Source: Paenibacillus bovis
GTDB taxonomy: Bacteria > Bacillota > Bacilli > Paenibacillales > Paenibacillaceae
Length of the DNA stretch: 64,000 nucleotides
Assembly: GCF_001421015.2 (NCBI RefSeq)
Contig: NZ_CP013023.1
Coordinates: 4,581,501-4,645,500 of the forward strand
Direction of reading: 5' to 3'
The notes beneath the pieces are model-generated. The model did no database searches. It saw only the letters and a program-made list of their open reading frames with translations, and had not been told where the DNA came from. A program made the translations under genes and the position numbers. Positions 54,941 to 64,000 of this stretch are shown piece after piece. Within the stretch, counting starts at the first letter, position 1, and each line of letters opens with the position of its first letter.

Positions 54941-56023
54941 ATGAATATTAGTCATCTCTATCAACCGCGTACATCTGTCCAGGCTCACTGCTCCACAGCA
55001 GGCGAGACTTATTTTATAAATTTGCGTTTTCTGTTAATCATATGTGTAGTGATCGGCAATATGCTGGAACCCGTAATTCGTCATTCGGATGTAGCACATG
55101 GTATTTTTCTGTGGATTTTCTCGTTTCATATGCCGCTGTTTGTGCTGGTTACCGGGTATTTTGCCCGTTCCAATCTATATGGACCTACAGGACTTAAAAT
55201 CCTGCGCACTATCCTGCTGCAGTATATTCTGTTTCAGAGCATTTATTCGCTGCTCGATTTTACGGTGTTCCGTGTGCAAGGGATTACACATTCCTTTTTT
55301 GCTCCCTATCTGCTGCTCTGGTTTCTCGCAGGGCATATGCTGTGGCGAGTAATGTTGATCATGATGCGCCAGCTGAGCTTTACGCGGCAAATCATCCTGT
55401 CGGTAGTGCTTGGGCTGCTCGTTGGCTCTCTGCCTGTGGATGGCGTATGGCTGGCATTGTCACGAACACTGATCTATTTTCCTTTTTTCATTATCGGTTA
55501 TCATTTTGGATTTGAACGCTTTGCGGCTTGGTTCCGGAGCTATCGTCAGCTGCTCGCGGCTGGACTGTCGATTATGCTGCTTGCCGGATTTATCCTGGCA
55601 GACGGATCGCTGAATACCGGATGGTTCTATGGCAACCAGACCTTTATGCAGCTGGGTGTGGATCTATGGCATGGCCTGGTCGGCCGACTGGCTATGTATA
55701 TTCTGCAACTGATCGCTTCGCTGGCATTCCTCGCTTTTGTTCCGTGGGGATCTCATTACATTACCGGGCTGGGACGACGCACATTATACGTATTTCTGCT
55801 GCACGGCCTGCTTGTTCGCACGATGGAAGCCTCGGGCATGTTCGGCCATATCAGCAGTACAACCGGAGTTATGCTGCTGATCCTATTGGCGATTCTGATC
55901 ACACTGCTGCTTGCCCAGCCTGCCGTACGGCGCTGGACACATTACTGGGTGGAACCGGAACTGCCTCGTTATATACGACTCAAATTCCGCCATGCACAGC
56001 GCCGATATTCGTTTTTACGCTGA
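54941..56023 (+). CDS. Acyltransferase-3 family membrane protein
   Basis: This integral membrane protein of the acyltransferase-3 family moves acyl groups onto exported sugars or cell-wall glycans. The 360-residue product has about ten hydrophobic segments. The N-terminal family pattern is YFINLRFLLIICVVIGNMLEP, followed by IFSFHMPLFVLVTGYFAR with the conserved His and the SGF/TGY-type turn. No extracellular SGNH domain is attached. GGAGGG lies 6 nt before the ATG at 54941 and only 3 nt before the one at 54938, so the second is preferred. It is divergent from kdgK. The substrate is unknown. Confidence 0.85.
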   Translation: MNISHLYQPRTSVQAHCSTAGETYFINLRFLLIICVVIGNMLEPVIRHSDVAHGIFLWIFSFHMPLFVLVTGYFARSNLYGPTGLKILRTILLQYILFQSIYSLLDFTVFRVQGITHSFFAPYLLLWFLAGHMLWRVMLIMMRQLSFTRQIILSVVLGLLVGSLPVDGVWLALSRTLIYFPFFIIGYHFGFERFAAWFRSYRQLLAAGLSIMLLAGFILADGSLNTGWFYGNQTFMQLGVDLWHGLVGRLAMYILQLIASLAFLAFVPWGSHYITGLGRRTLYVFLLHGLLVRTMEASGMFGHISSTTGVMLLILLAILITLLLAQPAVRRWTHYWVEPELPRYIRLKFRHAQRRYSFLR

Positions 56024-56144
56024 ATAATTCATAGTCGATATCTAAATAAATGGCTAAATATCGTTTCATGGCAAATGGACCGGGTAATTAAAGAGCAACT
56101 ACATGTAGCCTCACCTAATCTATTTTGACAGGAGTGATATTGTT

Positions 56145-56393
56145 ATGGCACGCAGTAAAAGTACTGGGAAAATGAGCCGCGAAGAAGCCGGTCGCATGGG
56201 CGGACAGGCCACTTCCAAAAATCACAGCAAAGAGTTTTATCAGCAAATTGGCAAAAAAGGTGGTCAGGCCACTTCCCAATCCCATGACAAGGAATTCTAT
56301 CAGGAGATCGGGCGCAAAGGTGGAGAAGCAACTTCAGAGTCGCACGACAAAGATTTCTACAAAGAAATTGGACGCAAGGGCGGCAGCCGTTAA
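56145..56393 (+). CDS. Small KGG-repeat general stress protein (GsiB/Con-10-like)
   Basis: The 82-residue hydrophilic protein consists of an N-terminal block (MSREEAGRMGGQATSKNH) and near-repeats of about 20 residues of the form HxKEFYQxIGRKGGxATS. These are the KGG/stress-induced repeats of GsiB-type hydrophilins, thought to protect cells in drought or salt stress. The function here is inferred from the family. AGGAG precedes the ATG, and the gene has its own terminator. Confidence 0.85.
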   Translation: MARSKSTGKMSREEAGRMGGQATSKNHSKEFYQQIGKKGGQATSQSHDKEFYQEIGRKGGEATSESHDKDFYKEIGRKGGSR

Positions 56394-56436
56394 TTCTCCC
56401 TATAGATGCATTATGCTCGTTCATAATGCAAGATCA

Positions 56437-56479
56437 AGCAGACTTCTCTGTTCGTAATTGGCAGAGACGTCTGCTTTTT
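56437..56479 (+). terminator. Rho-independent terminator of the KGG protein gene
   Basis: AGCAGAC (56437-56443) pairs with GTCTGCT (56469-56475), with an inner CTCTG/CAGAG stem, and five T follow on the plus strand. Confidence 0.8.
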
Positions 56480-56664
56480 GTGATGTTATGTAATATAAGC
56501 TAGTAAAAAGATAGCACTTATGATAGACTCTATTAAAAACTTTTGTATAATCCGTGTAGTATCCTGTCGTATTATGCATTTTCTTTTCAGCTTGTGCCTT
56601 TGGCGTTCAAACGCGCTAAAGCAAAAAAGCTACTATATTATATATTTGGGGGGAAACCGACACC

Positions 56665-58362
56665 ATGGCAGTCAACACAAACAAAAAGATGCGCTCTGAT
56701 ATGATCAAAAAAGGCTTTGATCGGGCGCCACATCGTAGTTTGCTTCGTGCAGCAGGGGTAAAAGAAGAAGATTTTGGCAAGCCGTTTATTGCGGTATGTA
56801 ACTCTTATATCGATATCGTACCGGGACATGTGCATCTGCAGGAATTCGGTAAAATCGTCAAGGAAGCGATCCGTGAAGCTGGCGGCGTTCCATTCGAATT
56901 CAATACAATCGGTGTTGATGATGGTATTGCCATGGGACATATCGGTATGCGTTATTCCCTGCCAAGCCGCGAGATTATCGCAGATTCCCTGGAGACTGTT
57001 GTCTCCGCTCACTGGTTCGATGGCATGGTCTGTATCCCGAACTGTGACAAAATCACACCGGGTATGATGATGGGCGCACTGCGCGTGAATATTCCGACCA
57101 TGTTCGTCAGTGGTGGCCCAATGAAAGCCGGTAAAGACAGTAATGGTCGTTCGATCTCCCTGACCTCCGTATTCGAAGGTGTAGGTGCTTATCAGGCGGG
57201 TAAAATCGATGACAAGAGTCTGCTGGAACTGGAACAGTTCGGCTGCCCGACATGCGGCTCCTGCTCCGGTATGTTCACCGCCAACTCTATGAACTGTCTG
57301 GCTGAAGCGCTGGGTATCGCATTGCCGGGTAACGGTACAATCCTCGCTGTTTCCGAAGACCGCAAGGAATTCGTCAAAAAATCCGCCAAGCAGCTGATGG
57401 AACTCATCAAGCTGGATCTGAAACCGCGTGATATCGTTACACTGGAAGCGATCGACAATGCCTTTGCGCTGGATATGGCAATGGGCGGTTCTACCAATAC
57501 GGTACTGCACACACTGGCACTGGCGCATGAAGCCGAGATCGACTATCCGATCGAACGCATCAACGAAGTAGCCAACCGTGTACCGCATCTGGCGAAGCTC
57601 GCTCCGGCCTCCGACTGGCATATTGAAGATGTACATCTCGCAGGTGGCGTAAGCGCCGTTCTGAACGAACTGCTCAAAAAGCCGGGTGCTCTGCACGAGA
57701 ACTGTATCACCGTTACCGGCAAAACGCTTCGCGAGAATGTTGAAGGCCAGGAAATCCAAAATCACGAAGTTATTCATGCGATCGACAATCCGCATTCGGA
57801 ACGCGGCGGTCTGGCTGTACTGTTCGGCAACCTCGCTCCGGAAGGCGCGATTATCAAAGTCGGCGCAGTCGATGCTTCCGTTGGTGGCTACCATAAAGGT
57901 CCTGCGATCTGCTTTGATTCCCAGGATGATGCACTGTACGGTATCGCCAACGGCCATGTCAAAGAAGGCCATGTTGTCGTTATCCGTTATGAAGGTCCAA
58001 AAGGCGGGCCGGGTATGCCCGAGATGCTTGCTCCGACTTCCCAGATCGTCGGCATGGGCCTCGGTGCCAAAGTCGGCCTGATCACCGATGGACGTTTCTC
58101 CGGCGCTTCCCGCGGTATCAGTATCGGTCATATCTCTCCGGAAGCAGCCGAAGGCGGTCCTATCGCTTTCGTACATGATGGCGACATCATCGAGCTGGAT
58201 CTGAATGAGCGCAAAATCGAACTGCATATCAGCGAAGAAGAAATGGCTGAACGCCGTCGTACCGAATGGAAAGAATTCGAGCCAAAAGTCAAAACCGGCT
58301 ATCTGGCACGTTACTCCAAGCTTGTGACCAATGCAAGTATGGGCGGTATCATGAAAATCTGA
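56665..58362 (+). CDS. ilvD: Dihydroxy-acid dehydratase
   Basis: IlvD is an iron-sulfur enzyme dehydrating dihydroxy-acids in valine, isoleucine and leucine synthesis. It has 565 residues. Likely cluster-ligand cysteines are Cys45 ([13 protein letters not shown]), Cys127 ([11 protein letters not shown]) and Cys200 ([18 protein letters not shown]). The C-terminal part shows [22 protein letters not shown]-rich ribosome site (GGGGGGAAA) lies upstream. It stands alone here, away from other ilv genes, and has its own terminator. It could supply valine, also an NRPS substrate, but that link is not specific. Confidence 0.97.
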   Translation: MAVNTNKKMRSDMIKKGFDRAPHRSLLRAAGVKEEDFGKPFIAVCNSYIDIVPGHVHLQEFGKIVKEAIREAGGVPFEFNTIGVDDGIAMGHIGMRYSLPSREIIADSLETVVSAHWFDGMVCIPNCDKITPGMMMGALRVNIPTMFVSGGPMKAGKDSNGRSISLTSVFEGVGAYQAGKIDDKSLLELEQFGCPTCGSCSGMFTANSMNCLAEALGIALPGNGTILAVSEDRKEFVKKSAKQLMELIKLDLKPRDIVTLEAIDNAFALDMAMGGSTNTVLHTLALAHEAEIDYPIERINEVANRVPHLAKLAPASDWHIEDVHLAGGVSAVLNELLKKPGALHENCITVTGKTLRENVEGQEIQNHEVIHAIDNPHSERGGLAVLFGNLAPEGAIIKVGAVDASVGGYHKGPAICFDSQDDALYGIANGHVKEGHVVVIRYEGPKGGPGMPEMLAPTSQIVGMGLGAKVGLITDGRFSGASRGISIGHISPEAAEGGPIAFVHDGDIIELDLNERKIELHISEEEMAERRRTEWKEFEPKVKTGYLARYSKLVTNASMGGIMKI

Positions 58363-58413
58363 TCCAAGCTTATTTTCCGGCACAGGCCTCTGCTGTCCTC
58401 TGCCGGATCATCC

Positions 58414-58454
58414 AAGGCTTTCTCCCTGATGAAGATCAGGCGGGAAAGCCTTTT
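58414..58454 (+). terminator. Rho-independent terminator of ilvD
   Basis: AAGGCTTTC with CTGAT pairs with ATCAG and GAAAGCCTT (GAAG tetraloop, small internal bulge), followed by TTTTG on the plus strand. Confidence 0.82.
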
Positions 58455-58647
58455 GTATGTGAACAGACATCTTATCTGTTTCCCCTGCAATAATGCTTCC
58501 TTTTATTTTTGTAACAAATCCGGCGGACACATCGTATATGTACAGTCGGAATTGCTGCCTATGGACGGATTGCTCCAATTCTGCCGTACAGCATGTTTTC
58601 CGGTGCAGATTTGTCTATTTTATTAAGCAAAGGAGATTTGGCATCAC

Positions 58648-59763
58648 ATGTTACCTCTTTACAAAAAGTACTGGCGGACGGCTTTTGATATCGGGATCGT
58701 TATCCTGACCGTCTACCTGGTTCTGCTGATTTCCAGTCAGCTTTACCGTATTGCCGCTCCGGTATTTCTGTCGGTATTGATTTTTGCAATTATCGAGCCG
58801 TTTGCTATGTTCCTGAATCGCAGAGGATTGCCCAAAATGGTCTGTTCCGCGATAGCTGTGCTTGCTTTTGTCCTTATTATTCTGGGTGCACTGTTTGGTG
58901 CAGGATTGATTTTTGTATCCCAGATCAGTCAGGTTGCCGATGAACTGCCCCGGTATGCCGTGATTGTACAGCAGCACTTTGCCAGCTTTACAACGATCCT
59001 GCAGCGAGAAATGAATGCACTGCCTGTTGATCTGACTGAGCGGATCAACGAATATTTTGCTACCTTTACCGCCGGACTGGCCGTCTGGGTCAAAGCGACC
59101 TTCAATTATGCAATTGGCTGGCTGGGCACATTTTCTTCCTTTATCGGAAATTTTGCTGTTGGTATTATCCTGGCCTTTTTCCTGAGTGCCGAAATTAATC
59201 TATGGCGAAGAGTCGCTGGAGAAAAAACACCCAATACGATCAAAAAAGCCTACTATTTCCTGAAACAGTATGTATTCCGCGCAATTGGCGGATATATCAA
59301 AGCCCAGCTGATCATGGTTATGATTACATTTGTACTGGTATACATAGGGTTGCTGATTTTGCGTGTGGATCATTCTTTTGCACTGGCACTGCTTAGTGCA
59401 GCTTTTGATATTTTGCCGCTGCTTGGAATTCCGGTCGTCTTTATTCCGTGGATTATTTATCTGTTCATTGTAGGCCAGACAGGTCTGGCAATCGGATTGA
59501 CTATTGTACTGGTTGTGGTTATGCTAACCCGCCAGCTGCTGGAGCCCAAGATTACCGGTAACTCGATCGGTATCTCTTCGGCGTATCTGATGCTGTCTGC
59601 GATGATCATCTCGCTCTCCATTTTCGGTGTAGCCGGTCTTGTACTGTCACCGGTGCTGATTATTCTGCTCAAAGAGCTGTTCCAGCAGGGCTATCTACAG
59701 CGCTGGATTCGTCTGCCCAAAGAAGAATTTGAACCGATCCGTGAAGACCTTCCCCGATCCTGA
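58648..59763 (+). CDS. AI-2E family (PerM/YdbI-like) membrane permease
   Basis: This multi-span membrane protein of the AI-2E/UPF0118 family exports small molecules; some relatives export Na+ for H+ or the signal AI-2. The 371-residue product has seven to eight hydrophobic segments. The family pattern includes PVFLSVLIFAIIEPF near the N terminus, a soluble loop (about 100-150), and C-terminal ALLSAAFDILPLLGIPVVFIP and RQLLEPKITGNSIGISS. AAAGGAGA precedes the ATG. The actual substrate is unknown. A strong hairpin terminator follows. Confidence 0.88.
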   Translation: MLPLYKKYWRTAFDIGIVILTVYLVLLISSQLYRIAAPVFLSVLIFAIIEPFAMFLNRRGLPKMVCSAIAVLAFVLIILGALFGAGLIFVSQISQVADELPRYAVIVQQHFASFTTILQREMNALPVDLTERINEYFATFTAGLAVWVKATFNYAIGWLGTFSSFIGNFAVGIILAFFLSAEINLWRRVAGEKTPNTIKKAYYFLKQYVFRAIGGYIKAQLIMVMITFVLVYIGLLILRVDHSFALALLSAAFDILPLLGIPVVFIPWIIYLFIVGQTGLAIGLTIVLVVVMLTRQLLEPKITGNSIGISSAYLMLSAMIISLSIFGVAGLVLSPVLIILLKELFQQGYLQRWIRLPKEEFEPIREDLPRS

Positions 59764-59805
59764 TTATCTGTAAATACACAGACCTTTTGGACATAGCCAG
59801 ATCAT

Positions 59806-59862
59806 AACAAACCCATCGCTATCCTGACAAATGACACATGTCGGATAGCGATGGGTTTTGTT
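59806..59862 (+). terminator. Long-stem terminator between convergent genes
   Basis: AACAAACCCATCGCTATCC (59806-59824) pairs with 59843-59862 with one bulged T, and T-rich sequence follows on the plus strand. It ends the permease transcript and may also stop the convergent chemoreceptor transcript. Confidence 0.82.
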
Positions 59863-59934
59863 GTTGGGAAGTTTTGTTATTGGGAAAGTTTGTTATCAGG
59901 AAATTTTATGATCGGAAAAGTTTGTTATGGAAAG
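59855..59934. repeat. Degenerate T/G-rich 15-17 bp tandem repeats abutting a terminator
   Basis: Five adjacent units resembling GTTTTGTTATTGGGAAA (starts 59855, 59871, 59888, 59904, 59920) begin inside the right arm of the terminator and decay with distance. The composition and location mirror the repeat at 12528-12790. No reading frame is implied. Confidence 0.6.
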
Positions 59935-60003
59935 TAGATTTATGACGGAATCGTATTTCCAGTAGCTTGCCTATGACAGATACGCACACTTTGTGTAAAT
60001 GCG

Positions 60004-62529
<2,526 letters not shown>

Positions 62530-62690
62530 GACCCTACACCTACCCCATTAGAATTCATTTTAAGTAAGATGTTATTCTAAGTTAGTTATACAGTTAAAAT
62601 GTACTATCATAAACTGCCAAACAGGTACGATGGATATACGTATGCTTTCATTATCGGTGAAGACCAAGGATAAATTAACCTTTTTCCCAC

Positions 62691-62733
62691 AAAAAATAAG
62701 GCCTTTTATACTATGATGTATAAAAAGCCTTAT
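62691..62733 (-). terminator. Rho-independent terminator of the U32 gene
   Basis: ATAAGGC-TTTTATAC pairs with GTATAAAA-GCCTTAT (single-base mismatch, 6-nt loop), followed on the minus strand by six T (complement of 62691-62696). It lies about 50 bp past the stop of the peptidase-U32 gene. Confidence 0.85.
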
Positions 62734-62783
62734 CTATTTAGTTATAGCTATCGGTTATCCAACTATCTTGTTGATATATTGCT

Positions 62784-64000
62784 TTATACAGCAGCCGACA
62801 TTTTAACTTTTTTTACATTTTTCTTGCGCATCATATCAAAGTAACGGACCGGCTGATCCACTTTCATTTTGATTTTTTGCAGCGGATGACGGGCAGCGTC
62901 CAGTTCATTGCCTTCTTCATCCCAGATCTGACCTACGATCTGCTTGAAGAAAGTATTGCCTGGACCGAAGAACTCAATCTCCTGTCCCGGTTTGAAATGA
63001 TTGCGCTGTTGAATGGTAGCCATTCCGGTTGCTTCATCATAATCCAATACCAACCCGGCAAAGTCATAAGGTACCGCTTTGTCTTCCGGCTCATAGATAT
63101 GATCTTCATTATCCGGCGTATCATAGAAAAATCCGGTATTCAGCGGACGGTTGGCCGCTTTGTTGATATCCTCCAGCCATTCAGGCTTGAGTACATAGTT
63201 CTCCGGATCAGCCATATAGGAGTCAATCGCCTGACGATAAGCGTTAACCACAGTCGCCACGTAGTGGATTGATTTCATCCGGCCTTCGATCTTGAAGCTG
63301 TCGATACCGACTTCGATCAGATCGGGGATCGCTTCCAGCATACACAGATCCTTGGAGCCCATAGAGAATGGATTGTCATTCTCTTCATACATCGGCTTCT
63401 GGTTCACACCAAGACGGAACTGCTCCAGTACACGATTGTCTGCGGCTTCCTCTTCGGAGATCCATTCTTCCTGCGAGCGTGCATCCTCGAACAGATCGTA
63501 TTTCCAGCGGCACGACTGACAGCAGCCACCACGGTTGGAATCACGGTCGGTAAAGTGATTGGACAATACACAGCGTCCCGAGAAGGAAGAACACATCGCG
63601 CCATGAATAAATGCTTCGATCTCTACATCCACATGCTTTTTGATCTCGGCGATCTCTTCGAGGCTGGTCTCGCGTCCCAGTACCACGCGCGGCAGTCCTT
63701 CTTCTTTCCAGAACTTCACGGCTTGCCAGTTGATCGTCGACTGCTGGGTGCTCAGGTGAACTTCCAGCTTCGGCGCACAGCGCAGAGCGATCTCGATGAT
63801 CGTTGGATCGGCTGCGATGATCGCCGAGATTCCGGCATCTTCCAGATTGCGCAGATACTCTTCGATACCTTCAATATCTTCATCATGGGCATAAATATTC
63901 GTGGCTACGAATACTTTGGCTCCATATTTGTTGGCAAACTCAACGCCTTCCCGCATCTCTTCAAAACTGAAGTTATCCGCGTTGGACCGAAGGCCGTATT
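62784..64000 (-). CDS. Peptidase U32 family protein (TrhP/YrrO-like), 5' end outside the window
   Basis: Members of this family (YrrN/YrrO, TrhP, RlhA) modify RNA; the YrrO-type proteins are linked to 5-hydroxyuridine formation in tRNA rather than to collagen degradation. The visible frame continues past the internal ATG at 63956 to the window edge (YGLRSNADNFSFEEM before it), so the start is missing. The U32 signature EAFIHGAMCSSFSGRCVLSNHF is complete. The cysteine cluster GGCCQSCRW and SFKIEGRMKS follow. About 404 residues are present against an expected 420-440. The C-terminal beta domain ends with several basic residues. Confidence 0.9.
   Translation of the reverse strand, partial: YGLRSNADNFSFEEMREGVEFANKYGAKVFVATNIYAHDEDIEGIEEYLRNLEDAGISAIIAADPTIIEIALRCAPKLEVHLSTQQSTINWQAVKFWKEEGLPRVVLGRETSLEEIAEIKKHVDVEIEAFIHGAMCSSFSGRCVLSNHFTDRDSNRGGCCQSCRWKYDLFEDARSQEEWISEEEAADNRVLEQFRLGVNQKPMYEENDNPFSMGSKDLCMLEAIPDLIEVGIDSFKIEGRMKSIHYVATVVNAYRQAIDSYMADPENYVLKPEWLEDINKAANRPLNTGFFYDTPDNEDHIYEPEDKAVPYDFAGLVLDYDEATGMATIQQRNHFKPGQEIEFFGPGNTFFKQIVGQIWDEEGNELDAARHPLQKIKMKVDQPVRYFDMMRKKNVKKVKMSAAV

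Overview
The window looks like chromosomal DNA of a Paenibacillus (Bacillota). The evidence is Gram-positive Shine-Dalgarno sequences, frequent TTG/GTG starts, the glcT-ptsG-ptsH-ptsI order with a GlcT antiterminator in the leader, Firmicute-type galK/galE/galT and flotillin/NfeD pairs, and above all a gene set matching the fusaricidin (fus) lipopeptide cluster known from Paenibacillus polymyxa. No rRNA, tRNA, CRISPR array, insertion sequence or phage gene was seen.

Layout. 1-6416: the end of a small monooxygenase gene, then the glucose PTS on the minus strand (glcT, ptsG, ptsH, ptsI). 6511-12527: flotillin and its NfeD partner, an iron-type alcohol dehydrogenase and a plus-strand alpha/beta hydrolase. 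12812-42445: a 30 kb minus-strand operon reading fabI-like, acyl/AMP ligase, aldehyde dehydrogenase-like, TPP enzyme, ketoacyl synthase, FabZ-like, giant NRPS. 43379-48555: the Leloir genes galK-galE-galT with a divergent AraC regulator. 48890-52531: aldo/keto reductase, sirtuin, HAD phosphatase and a membrane-anchored hydrolase. 52953-56023: kdgK-kdgA and a divergent acyltransferase. 56145-64000: a KGG stress protein, ilvD, an AI-2E family permease, a chemoreceptor with a long Gln-Glu repeat, and a truncated peptidase U32/TrhP gene.

The centrepiece is the single-protein NRPS. It has six modules with six intact condensation domains, three epimerisation domains and a C-terminal thioesterase. 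Specificity codes read by eye give Thr (A1), Val (A2, with E), Thr (A4, with E), Asn (A5, with E), and a sixth code assigned to Ala only by analogy with fusaricidin. The adenylation domain of module 3 is almost entirely gone: about 100 residues around core motifs A6-A7 remain, in frame, while C3 and the carrier domain T3 are intact. In fusaricidins residue 3 is the variable Tyr/Phe/Val/Ile position, so this line should make a pentadepsipeptide, be loaded in trans, or make nothing.

The six fatty-acid-type genes upstream fit a dedicated acyl side chain. Three of them lack a canonical catalytic residue: the FabZ-like protein lacks the His, the TPP enzyme has Gln in place of Glu, and the aldehyde dehydrogenase-like protein lacks the general-base Glu. 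The ketoacyl synthase and enoyl reductase look intact. No ketoreductase, acyl carrier protein, phosphopantetheinyl transferase or exporter is in the window.
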